Positions 16,552-22,135 of a stretch of DNA of 22,135 nt are shown here, one piece after another. Made by a program: the position numbers and the translations under genes. The stretch is from assembly GCA_947589175.1 (NCBI GenBank), contig CANPZR010000013.1:1-22135 (forward strand). The letters run 5' to 3'. The stretch comes from an uncultured Lachnospiraceae bacterium (lineage in GTDB: Bacteria; Bacillota; Clostridia; Lachnospirales; Lachnospiraceae). The notes under the pieces were generated by a model. That model searched no databases and was not told the origin of the DNA. It saw only the letters and a list, made by a program, of their open reading frames with translations. Position 1 is the first letter of the stretch, and every line of letters starts with the position of its first letter.

Positions 16552-16602
16552 AAAAAAAGGACAACCTCCCGCGGAAATCTGTGCTTCCACAAGAAGTTGT
16601 CC
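16552..16602 (-). terminator. Strong Rho-independent terminator after lgt
   Basis: On the minus strand an 18-position stem (16602-16585 with 16576-16559, ends GGACAAC and GTTGTCC, several G-U pairs) encloses an 8-nt loop and is followed by seven T (16558-16552). It lies 72 nt after the lgt stop and 15 nt before the mraZ -35, isolating the division cluster from upstream transcription. Confidence 0.88.
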
Positions 16603-16673
16603 CTCTCAGAACCGATGCAATCTATATGTTGATGAAAAATTTTTTCTGGTTTATAATTTTAGGCGGGCTGGTT

Positions 16674-17627
16674 TCAGCTATCCTGCTGCCCGCTTTCAGC
16701 TATCTGCTCCGGCTGCATACTCTCGGCCGCCTCTGATTGCGCGCTTTCGGCTATCTGCTCCGGCGGGGCGACTCGCCGCCTGCCGCGTGTCAGGCAGACA
16801 ATCCAGCAGACGATTCCTCCCACGGCCAGCAGCGCCGACAGCACCTGCGAGACGGCAATGCCCGTGTTTCCGATCTGGAGCTGGTCCGTCCGAAGTCCCT
16901 CGATCCAGGCCCGTCCGATGCCGTATCCCACTAAGTACATGAGAAAGAGCTCCCCGTCGAATGCCTTTTTCTTCGTGCGCAGCAGCACGAGAACGAGAAC
17001 CATGACATTCCACAGCGACTCGTACAAAAAGGTGGGATGTACCTGGATATAATTGACGCCGTTCTCCACGATCATGTGATCCCGCATGGCCTGCGTGATG
17101 CTGGAGGACGCCACGTCGCCCACTTTCAGGCGCATGGCGAAAAACGAATCCGTGTACTCCCCGAACGCCTCCCGGTTCATAAAATTCCCGTAGCGCCCTA
17201 TGACCTGTCCCAGCAGAAGTCCCGCCACCGCCGTGTCCGCGAACAAGAGAAACTTATACTTCTTCACATGACAGAACACGAGCGCCGTGATGACCGCCGC
17301 TATGACTGAACCGTAAATGGCCATGCCGCCGCCCCGGATATTGAACACCTGCATGAGATGGTCCTTATAATAACTCCAGCTGAACGCCACATAGTAAATC
17401 CGCGCGCCGATGATGGAAAAAATGATGCCGTACAGGGCAAAATCCATGTACAGCTCCGGGTCCTGACCCGTGCGCTTCGCCTGCCACCTCGCGAGCATCA
17501 GCCCCGCTATCATGCCGAGCGCAATGATGATGCCATAAAAGGCAATCGTAAATCCTCCTATATTGATCCCCTTCGGCAGCGTTCCAATCGTGACGCCGAT
17601 GTGGGGGAAAACAATATCTGCTCCCAT
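16674..17627 (-). CDS. lgt: Prolipoprotein diacylglyceryl transferase (Lgt)
   Basis: Membrane enzyme that attaches diacylglycerol to the lipobox cysteine of prelipoproteins, the first step of lipoprotein maturation. The 317-residue product has about seven membrane segments and the Lgt signature GRYGNFMNREAFG. It also carries RGGGMAIYG, HPTFLYESLWN, and GYGIGRAWIEGLRTDQL, which contain the conserved Arg, Glu and Tyr positions of the family. After the last helix comes a polar Gln/Glu/Ser/Ala-rich tail of about 35 residues in which PEQIAES occurs twice, 17 residues apart. The ATG at 17627 has GAGG 6 nt upstream. A terminator follows. The tail is not part of the conserved enzyme. Confidence 0.95.
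   Translation of the reverse strand: MGADIVFPHIGVTIGTLPKGINIGGFTIAFYGIIIALGMIAGLMLARWQAKRTGQDPELYMDFALYGIIFSIIGARIYYVAFSWSYYKDHLMQVFNIRGGGMAIYGSVIAAVITALVFCHVKKYKFLLFADTAVAGLLLGQVIGRYGNFMNREAFGEYTDSFFAMRLKVGDVASSSITQAMRDHMIVENGVNYIQVHPTFLYESLWNVMVLVLVLLRTKKKAFDGELFLMYLVGYGIGRAWIEGLRTDQLQIGNTGIAVSQVLSALLAVGGIVCWIVCLTRGRRRVAPPEQIAESAQSEAAESMQPEQIAESGQQDS
16691..16763 (-). repeat. In-frame direct repeat in the lgt 3' end
   Basis: The 22-bp stretches 16691-16712 and 16742-16763 differ at one base and are 51 bp (17 codons) apart. Both encode the PEQIAES element of the Lgt tail, so the tail probably grew by an in-frame duplication. Confidence 0.75.
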
Positions 17628-17700
17628 AACTTTCCTCGTTTCTTTGTTTCATATTATGTTCAGTTTGTCATATGCCGCAGTTGTCATCCACGGAGTGAGC

Positions 17701-17757
17701 GGAAACGCGCGGATTTTCCCCAACGCGCCTATCCGCTTAAAAGAAACCGCGCGGATT
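17701..17757. repeat. Short GC-rich direct repeat after ychF
   Basis: 17701-17715 and 17743-17757 share GAAAC, an optional extra C, then GCGCGGATT, about 42 bp apart. The second copy touches the ychF stop. Other partial inverted matches exist (ATCCGC with GCGGAT), but no T run follows, so this is not called a terminator. Confidence 0.45.
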
Positions 17758-18853
17758 ACACATTGAATCGGAACAGCACCACGTCTCCGTCCTGCACCAC
17801 ATACTCTTTTCCCTCGGAGCGCACAAGTCCCTTTTCTCTGGCGCCGTTCATGCCGTCGTACTTCACCAGATTCTCATAGCTGACCACCTCGGCGCGGATA
17901 AAGCCGCGCTCAAAATCCGTGTGAATCTTGCCCGCCGCCTGAGGCGCCTTCGTTCCCTGCGTAATCGTCCACGCCCTCGTCTCGTCCGGCCCTGTTGTGA
18001 GGAAACTGATCAATCCCAAGATCCGGTAGCTAGCGCGAATCAGCTTCTCTAAGCCGGACTCCGCGATCCCCAGATCCTCCAAAAACATCTTCTTCTCGTC
18101 CTCATCCAACTCCGCGATTTCCTGCTCGATCTGGGCACAGATTACGAACACCTCCGACTGCTCGCCCGCCGCGAACTCCCGGACCTTTTTCACAAAATCA
18201 TTGGAGGCGCCGTCGTCCGCCAGATCGTCCTCCGCCACATTCGCCGCGTAAATCACCGGCTTGGCCGTGAGCAGGTTGTAGCCGGAGAACCACTCCTCCT
18301 CATCCTCGTCCTCCAGCTCAAAATTCTTCGCCGGATGGCCCTTCTCCAGATAGGCCTTCAGCCGCTCCAAGAGCGCGACCTCCTTCGCCAGCTTCTTGTC
18401 ATTCTTCGCCCCGCGGGACGCCTTCGCAATCCGCCTCTCCAGAATCTCCACATCCGAAAAGATCAGCTCCAGATTGATCGTTTCAATATCCCGCAATGGA
18501 TCGATGCTGCCGTCCACATGGACAATATTGGAATCCTCAAAGCACCGAACCACATGGACAATCGCGTCCACCTCGCGGATATTGGCAAGAAACTGATTTC
18601 CCAGGCCCTCGCCCTTCGACGCGCCCTTCACGAGCCCCGCGATATCCACAAACTCAATCACAGCCGGGATTACCTTGGCGGAGTGGTGCATCTCGCTCAA
18701 CACCGTGAGCCGCTCGTCCGGCACCGGCACTACTCCCACATTGGGATCGATGGTGCAGAACGGGTAATTGGCCGATTCCGCCCCCGCCTTTGTCAGTGAA
18801 TTAAATAATGTGCTCTTCCCCACGTTCGGGAGACCGACGATTCCTAATTTCAT
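17756..18853 (-). CDS. ychF: Redox-regulated ribosome-associated ATPase YchF (Obg-like OLA1 family)
   Basis: Universally conserved P-loop ATPase that binds ribosomes and affects stress responses and translation. The 365-residue product shows GLPNVGKST (7-15), the switch region with DIAGLVKGASKGEGLGNQFL, and a helical insertion (about 120-200). In place of the GTPase NKxD motif it has NVAEDD, the change that gives this family ATP preference. The C-terminal TGS domain runs from about 280 and ends VQDGDVVLFRFNV. Length and the C-terminal sequence are typical. The ATG at 18853 has AAGGAG about 9 nt upstream. It lies alone between lgt and the toxin-antitoxin pair, with a candidate promoter upstream. 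Confidence 0.97.
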   Translation of the reverse strand: MKLGIVGLPNVGKSTLFNSLTKAGAESANYPFCTIDPNVGVVPVPDERLTVLSEMHHSAKVIPAVIEFVDIAGLVKGASKGEGLGNQFLANIREVDAIVHVVRCFEDSNIVHVDGSIDPLRDIETINLELIFSDVEILERRIAKASRGAKNDKKLAKEVALLERLKAYLEKGHPAKNFELEDEDEEEWFSGYNLLTAKPVIYAANVAEDDLADDGASNDFVKKVREFAAGEQSEVFVICAQIEQEIAELDEDEKKMFLEDLGIAESGLEKLIRASYRILGLISFLTTGPDETRAWTITQGTKAPQAAGKIHTDFERGFIRAEVVSYENLVKYDGMNGAREKGLVRSEGKEYVVQDGDVVLFRFNV

Positions 18854-18918
18854 TTTTCTATTCTCCTTCTAAAATTCCTTTATTTTACGGCTTTTTTAAT
18901 ATACCTTTATCTACAAGT

Positions 18919-18947
18919 ATATTACCATATAACAGCCCATAAGTCTA
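18919..18947 (-). promoter_or_regulatory. Possible ychF promoter
   Basis: TAGACT (18947-18942) and TAATAT (18924-18919) are 17 bp apart on the minus strand in the 114-bp AT-rich gap between the toxin stop and ychF. A modest match, called by eye. Confidence 0.3.
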
Positions 18948-18967
18948 TATTCTTTTGCTAACCATTG

Positions 18968-19303
18968 TTATTTGGTCGGTTTTATCAAGCCCTGAATCCG
19001 ATGCTCCGCCTCTTTATAAACTGCCTCATCATCCCTCACAGAAATAATGATAATCTTCATGACACTGCCCTCACGGACTAAATCATATACCACCCGGTAT
19101 CCAAGATTTTTAAGTTTTATCTTATAAAATCCACTCAATTTGGATGATGCGTGATTACCTAACGGTTTCCCGATTCCATCCGGTGGCGGCAACGGACATT
19201 CTGCTGTCTTGTCAATGGCTTTTAAAACCAGCTTCCGCACATAAGGATTTAACTTCCGCAAGTCCTTCTGTGCCTCTTTGATATACTCCACGGTCCATTT
19301 CAT
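18968..19303 (-). CDS. RelE/ParE-superfamily toxin (RelE-like mRNA interferase)
   Basis: Predicted toxin of a type II toxin-antitoxin pair that would cleave mRNA in the ribosomal A site. The 111-residue product keeps the residues important in E. coli RelE: the lysines of FYKIKLK (61, 63), Arg70 in GYRVVY, Arg90 in SVRDD and Tyr96 in AVYKEA. This favours a RelE-type RNase over a ParE gyrase poison. It begins EYIKEAQKDLRKLNPYVRK, typical of the fold. The ATG at 19303 lies 11 nt after the antitoxin stop, with AGGAG 8 nt upstream and overlapping that stop. It ends TAA with no terminator seen. Somewhat longer than E. coli RelE (95 residues), with a short Lys/Thr tail. Confidence 0.9.
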   Translation of the reverse strand: MKWTVEYIKEAQKDLRKLNPYVRKLVLKAIDKTAECPLPPPDGIGKPLGNHASSKLSGFYKIKLKNLGYRVVYDLVREGSVMKIIIISVRDDEAVYKEAEHRIQGLIKPTK

Positions 19304-19314
19304 CAGCCATACTC

Positions 19315-19641
19315 CTATTCCAGTTCTACATCTACCGCATCCAGCTCATCCTGAGTAATACCGAACTCCTGCATCATCTGCTTCTGTGTCCGGTTCTCAG
19401 AGGCATCATAATGCTCCATGCGTTCTTCTGCCTCCTCTCGGAGAATGAAATCCGAAAGCATCTCCATCAGCGACTCATACTGTGCCGGGGAAATCAGCAC
19501 ACAGGCAGGCTTATTGTTCTTTACTACAATCTTGGTTCCTGTCATTTCCACCTCATCAAAAATTTTGTTTGCTTCCCCTTTATTAAAACGGGAAATGGGA
19601 ACCATCGTTTTCAACATTCCCGTTACAGACATCTGCCCCAT
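19315..19641 (-). CDS. Phd/YefM-type antitoxin partner of the RelE-like toxin
   Basis: Predicted labile antitoxin that binds its promoter and neutralises the downstream toxin. In the 108-residue product the N-terminal half (MVPISRFNKGEANKIFDEV, TGTKIVVKNNKPACVLISPAQYESL) matches the Phd/YefM DNA-binding fold. The C-terminal half is acidic (Glu/Asp-rich, ELDAVDVELE), as expected for the toxin-wrapping tail. The ATG at 19641 has AAGGAGG 4-5 nt upstream; an upstream in-frame TTG at 19707 is not supported. Upstream are a near-perfect consensus promoter (19747-19776) and a 22-bp palindrome directly before the ribosome binding site. The toxin follows in the same transcript. Confidence 0.88.
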   Translation of the reverse strand: MGQMSVTGMLKTMVPISRFNKGEANKIFDEVEMTGTKIVVKNNKPACVLISPAQYESLMEMLSDFILREEAEERMEHYDASENRTQKQMMQEFGITQDELDAVDVELE

Positions 19642-19656
19642 GTTTCCTCCTTTCTG

Positions 19657-19678
19657 CAAGTTTACAGCAGTAAACTTG
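19657..19678. repeat. 22-bp perfect inverted repeat before the antitoxin gene
   Basis: CAAGTTTAC (19657-19665) and GTAAACTTG (19670-19678) are perfect 9-bp arms around AGCA. It ends 3 nt before the ribosome binding site of the antitoxin gene and about 65 bp downstream of the -10. It may be the antitoxin operator, or an RNA hairpin in the leader. Confidence 0.8.
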
Positions 19679-19746
19679 TGAAGCGAATTCTGATCCGCTT
19701 TCCTCAAAATTCATTATTCATTCCTAGCATTTCTTATTCTGTATTT

Positions 19747-19776
19747 ATTATACGATAAGGCAGATAATAATGTCAA
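19747..19776 (-). promoter_or_regulatory. Consensus sigma-A promoter of the toxin-antitoxin operon
   Basis: TTGACA (19776-19771) and TATAAT (19752-19747), both exact consensus, are 18 bp apart on the minus strand. The start near 19740 leaves a leader of about 100 nt before the antitoxin ATG, containing the 22-bp palindrome. A 10-bp direct repeat AATTTATTGA (19782-19773 and 19805-19796) overlaps and precedes the -35. Confidence 0.8.
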
Positions 19777-19893
19777 TAAATTCGCATTAAATATATCAAT
19801 AAATTTATCGTGTGCTTATTGGTATCTTAAAAGTCTGCCGGCGGCTGTGCCGAGCTGTACAGGCTCTTCTTTTTAGTCGGCTCCCTCCATCAT

Positions 19894-19909
19894 TTCAAAC
19901 CGACATTTT
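19894..19909 (-). repeat. Single downstream copy of the AATGTCGGTTTG repeat
   Basis: A 16-bp stretch identical to the end of the in-gene array (20125-20140) lies 7 nt after the stop codon of the AlbA_2 gene. The rest of the 19800-19916 gap shows no gene and no convincing terminator. Confidence 0.75.
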
Positions 19910-19916
19910 CTTCACG

Positions 19917-21245
19917 TCATTTAATAACAATCCACATTCCGTCACGCTTAGACCCTATCCGCTCTATTTTCCCCTTCTTTTGAAGGCTGACAAATGTACG
20001 TTCGATTGTGCGTTTTGTAACTCCGATTTCTGTCGCAATCGTATCAAAAGTTCTATTCGGATTTTCGATTAACAATCCCAAAACAGCCTTTTCCGTTTTA
20101 TTCAAACCGACATTCAAACCGACATTCAAACCGACATTTTTGTTGCTTAATTCCAATACCTCTTTGTCGAAGGGTATCTTACACTTTATATAATTATCTG
20201 TAATTTCAAAGACTTCCTTGCCATATTTTTTTATAATAGTTGGAACACCATGACCAGTATGTTCCGTCAAACCCATATTCAGAAAAACTCTCATCAATGT
20301 AGAATTTCTTGGATGACTGATTCCTTCATAAAAGTTTTCTATTGACATCCCATTTGGAAGTCCTCCATGTGATAATATTTCCATGCGATCGACAAAAATG
20401 GATATCTGCGGCTCTGTGATTGTCCAGTCGTTATGAACCAACGCATTTAGTACCGCCTCGTTTACGGCATCATAATCAAAAAGATACCTGTCCTTTCTTG
20501 GTCTGACTGTAGTATCAGAAACACATATATTTTCTGCCGACAATCTTGCTCTTATTTTTTCATAAACCGACAAAATACATCCATATCCATAATCATTTCT
20601 CTCAGATATAGCCGCCTTATCGACACCGCTAAATTTCACAAAAACAAATGGAATATTATTTTTGTCAGCCAGGAGCTCCGCTAAAAGATTATATTCTCCA
20701 TTTTTATTGCGAAGATTAAAATTTGCCTCTATCGAGGAATCCTCAACATGAAATCCTTTTTCCGAATAATATATTTTTAGTTCTCTAAATGAAAGGTCCG
20801 TACGAGACGCCCTTTTCTTTATCATATATTCTTCTTCATAGAAATTCTTCTCATAACGAACTCGAATCTGCTCTGCAGTCATTTCCTTACAGGTAGCACC
20901 AATTCGAATTACACATCCATTTGAAGAAAATCCATATTTTTTTTGACAATAGATATTTCTTGTCCCCTTTGAAATAAATAAAATTATAAGAGTCTTTCCG
21001 GAATCAAATTTAAGCTCCGTTCTAATTTCTTCCTGTGGATTAGGTTCTATCTGCATAGTGATAACATCCGATATTTTTTTCAATGTTTCATCAATTTTAT
21101 CAACCCCAATAACATTTCCATGATCGTCAACGCCTATAATAATCTGACCGCCATCAGCATTAAGAAATGCCACAATCTCCTTGCATATCGCATCTGTGTA
21201 TTTTGTTTTTAATTCGACTTTTTCTGATTCCACATACTGGCTCAT
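19917..21245 (-). CDS. AlbA_2 (Schlafen-type) domain / HATPase_c_4-like protein with C-terminal winged helix
   Basis: Family of putative regulators or defence-associated proteins of unproven function. In the 442-residue product I see three parts. An N-terminal AlbA_2 domain (about 6-125) carries ESEKVELK, FLNADGGQIIIGVDDHGNVIGV and IRIGATCKEMT. A GHKL-like ATPase region (about 255-345) carries the N-box-like EAVLNALVHNDW at 263-274 and GHGVPTI at 331-337. A helix-turn-helix lies at about 383-435 (FDTIATEIGVTKRTIERTFVSLQKKGKI). Between the last two is NVGL repeated three times (370-381), encoded by an exact 12-bp tandem repeat. The ATG at 21245 follows AGAGGG at 9 nt; a GTG at 21254 has poor spacing. 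AT-rich base use unlike the dcw genes suggests acquisition. A DNA-binding autoregulator is my inference. Confidence 0.85.
   Translation of the reverse strand: MSQYVESEKVELKTKYTDAICKEIVAFLNADGGQIIIGVDDHGNVIGVDKIDETLKKISDVITMQIEPNPQEEIRTELKFDSGKTLIILFISKGTRNIYCQKKYGFSSNGCVIRIGATCKEMTAEQIRVRYEKNFYEEEYMIKKRASRTDLSFRELKIYYSEKGFHVEDSSIEANFNLRNKNGEYNLLAELLADKNNIPFVFVKFSGVDKAAISERNDYGYGCILSVYEKIRARLSAENICVSDTTVRPRKDRYLFDYDAVNEAVLNALVHNDWTITEPQISIFVDRMEILSHGGLPNGMSIENFYEGISHPRNSTLMRVFLNMGLTEHTGHGVPTIIKKYGKEVFEITDNYIKCKIPFDKEVLELSNKNVGLNVGLNVGLNKTEKAVLGLLIENPNRTFDTIATEIGVTKRTIERTFVSLQKKGKIERIGSKRDGMWIVIK
20101..20138 (-). repeat. Three tandem 12-bp units inside the AlbA_2 coding sequence
   Basis: Three exact copies of a 12-bp unit (20101-20112, 20113-20124, 20125-20136; AATGTCGGTTTG on the coding strand, up to phase) encode NVGL x3. 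Because 12 is a multiple of three, copy-number change would keep the frame. The same unit occurs outside the gene on both sides. Confidence 0.95.
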
Positions 21246-21286
21246 ACATGACACCCTCTTGCTCTTAATTAACTAATTTTTATTAG

Positions 21287-21315
21287 AGTATATCATTTTG
21301 GCGACATTATTTCAA
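21287..21315 (-). promoter_or_regulatory. Promoter of the AlbA_2 gene
   Basis: TTGAAA (21315-21310) and TATACT (21292-21287) are 17 bp apart on the minus strand, giving a leader of about 35 nt. The spacer contains an AATGTCG box (21308-21302). Confidence 0.65.
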
Positions 21316-21341
21316 TATAAACCGACATTCAAACCGACATT
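21302..21341 (-). promoter_or_regulatory. AATGTCG box array in the AlbA_2 promoter (candidate operator)
   Basis: Two full AATGTCGGTTT units (AATGTCG at 21341-21335 and 21329-21323, 12 bp apart) lie directly upstream of the -35. A third AATGTCG (21308-21302) lies in the -35/-10 spacer. The two full units with flanks (21319-21345) are identical over about 27 bp to 20116-20142 inside the gene. Operator function is inferred from placement. Confidence 0.6.
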
Positions 21342-21439
21342 TTTGCAAATCAAAATAGAACAGTCCTTCACTATCACGGCAATTGCTTTATCGCCCGGCG
21401 TATCATTTCTCTGTCTGTTCCCTTGTGATCTGTTCCATA

Positions 21440-22135
21440 TCAGATTTCCTCCTTTTTAGCCCTGCACAGGTCTTTTACTACTTCGCCGGCAAGAATCAGT
21501 CCCGCCACCGATGGCACAAATGCCACGCTGCCCGGAATATCTCTTCTCTCTGTGCACTTATGCTTGGCTCCGGGCGGACAGATGCAGTTTGCCCTGCAGC
21601 TGATTGCCATATCCTCCAATGGCCTTGTAGGCTTTTCTTCCGAATACACGACCTTTAATTTCTCTACGCCGCGTTTTTTCAATTCCCTCCGCATGACCTT
21701 TGCCAGAGGACATACCTTTGTTTGATAAATATCCGCGACCCTGAACTGGCTGGCGTCTAATTTGTTCCCGGCTCCCATACTGCTGATAATGGGTATATTT
21801 TTCTCCCGCGCTTTCATAACAAGTTCAATCTTAGCAGTAACCGTATCCACGGCATCCACAATATAATCGTATTCGTCAAAAGGAAATTCATCTGCATTTT
21901 CAGGCAGGAAAAAACTCTTATGAACGGCCACATCCACATCCGGATTGATTTCAAGCATCCGCTCTTTCATCACGTCTGTCTTATATTTCCCCACGGTTTT
22001 TCGCGTAGCTATAATCTGCCGATTCAGATTCGTCAGGCAGACCTTATCATCATCGATCAGGTCAAATGCCCCGACTCCGCTCCGCACAAGAGCTTCACAG
22101 GCATATCCCCCTACGCCGCCAATTCCAAAAATTGC
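21440..22135 (-). CDS. tcdA: tRNA threonylcarbamoyladenosine dehydratase TcdA (ThiF/E1-like), 5' end cut by window edge
   Basis: ATP-dependent E1-like enzyme that cyclises the t6A base next to tRNA anticodons to ct6A. The frame is open to the window edge; 231 residues are visible and roughly 20-30 N-terminal residues are missing. Seen: the Rossmann nucleotide-binding IFGIGGVGGYACEALVRSG and DLIDDDKVCLTNLNRQ with the adenylation Arg. Further on come VDAVDTVTAK, SSMGAGNKLD, and SCRANCICPPGAKHKC with clustered cysteines, then PGSVAFVPSVAGLILAGEVVKDL. These fit TcdA/CsdL better than ThiF or MoeB, which belong to sulfur-carrier operons not seen here. Its last codons contain AAGGAGG, which could serve the short frame just downstream. 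Confidence 0.9.
   Translation of the reverse strand, partial: AIFGIGGVGGYACEALVRSGVGAFDLIDDDKVCLTNLNRQIIATRKTVGKYKTDVMKERMLEINPDVDVAVHKSFFLPENADEFPFDEYDYIVDAVDTVTAKIELVMKAREKNIPIISSMGAGNKLDASQFRVADIYQTKVCPLAKVMRRELKKRGVEKLKVVYSEEKPTRPLEDMAISCRANCICPPGAKHKCTERRDIPGSVAFVPSVAGLILAGEVVKDLCRAKKEEI

Noticed and set aside
16548..16553. TTGACA directly after the lgt terminator as the mraZ -35
   Set aside because: No -10-like hexamer 16-19 bp downstream; it overlaps the terminator T tract. TTGCCT with TATGAT fits better.
19642..19707. 22-codon upstream extension of the antitoxin from a TTG
   Set aside because: It would translate through the palindrome and has no ribosome binding site, while the ATG at 19641 has an AAGGAGG.
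19830..19882. Hairpin with GAGC/GCTC arms followed by TTCTTTTT on the plus strand
   Set aside because: Only a 4-bp stem, and no plus-strand gene ends there; not supported as a terminator.
20101..20138. Tandem repeat considered as a CRISPR array
   Set aside because: 12-bp units without spacers, lying in a coding frame; no cas genes in the window.

Overview
The window looks like a chromosomal segment from a Gram-positive clostridial bacterium, most likely of the Lachnospiraceae. Evidence is the gene set and order (a mraZ-headed division/cell-wall cluster, ftsZ followed by secG, rnr and smpB), strong AGGAGG-type ribosome binding sites, and monoderm-type division proteins (DivIB, FtsL, two class B PBPs). 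No species can be named. Every gene I can support lies on the minus strand, so transcription runs from high to low coordinates. The long plus-strand open frames are antisense shadows.

In transcription order: (1) 22135-19400 is a partial tcdA (E1-like tRNA t6A dehydratase) followed by an AT-rich accessory stretch. That stretch holds an AlbA_2/ATPase-fold/winged-helix regulator-like protein and a RelE-type toxin-antitoxin pair. (2) 18853-16674 holds ychF and lgt, closed by a strong Rho-independent terminator. (3) 16550-5176 is the dcw cluster: mraZ, rsmH, ftsL, two class B penicillin-binding proteins, mraY, murD, ftsW, murA, divIB. It starts at a promoter that carries an evident MraZ operator: four AAGTGG-type boxes at exact 10-bp steps and a fifth between -35 and -10. 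murG, murB, murE, murF and ftsA are not in the cluster, and murA sits where murG/murB lie in Bacillus. (4) 5150-3568 is ftsZ (GTG start, probable own promoter) and secG, followed by a terminator. (5) 3426-972 is rnr (lacking the usual N-terminal helix-turn-helix domain) and smpB. (6) 936-1 is a separate promoter and the first 289 codons of a FucO-type lactaldehyde reductase.

Functionally the core makes lipid I (MurA and MurD are the cytoplasmic steps present; MraY is the membrane step), polymerises and crosslinks septal peptidoglycan (FtsW with class B PBPs, assisted by FtsL and DivIB) and builds the Z ring (FtsZ). RNase R and SmpB belong to ribosome rescue and RNA decay. SecG and Lgt belong to protein export and lipoprotein maturation.

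The most unusual signal is a short sequence, AATGTCGGTTTG. It is tandemly repeated inside the coding region of the AlbA_2 protein (encoding a repeated Asn-Val-Gly-Leu linker next to its DNA-binding domain), and recurs in the promoter of the same gene and just after its stop codon. I see no CRISPR array, rRNA, tRNA, transposase or prophage gene.
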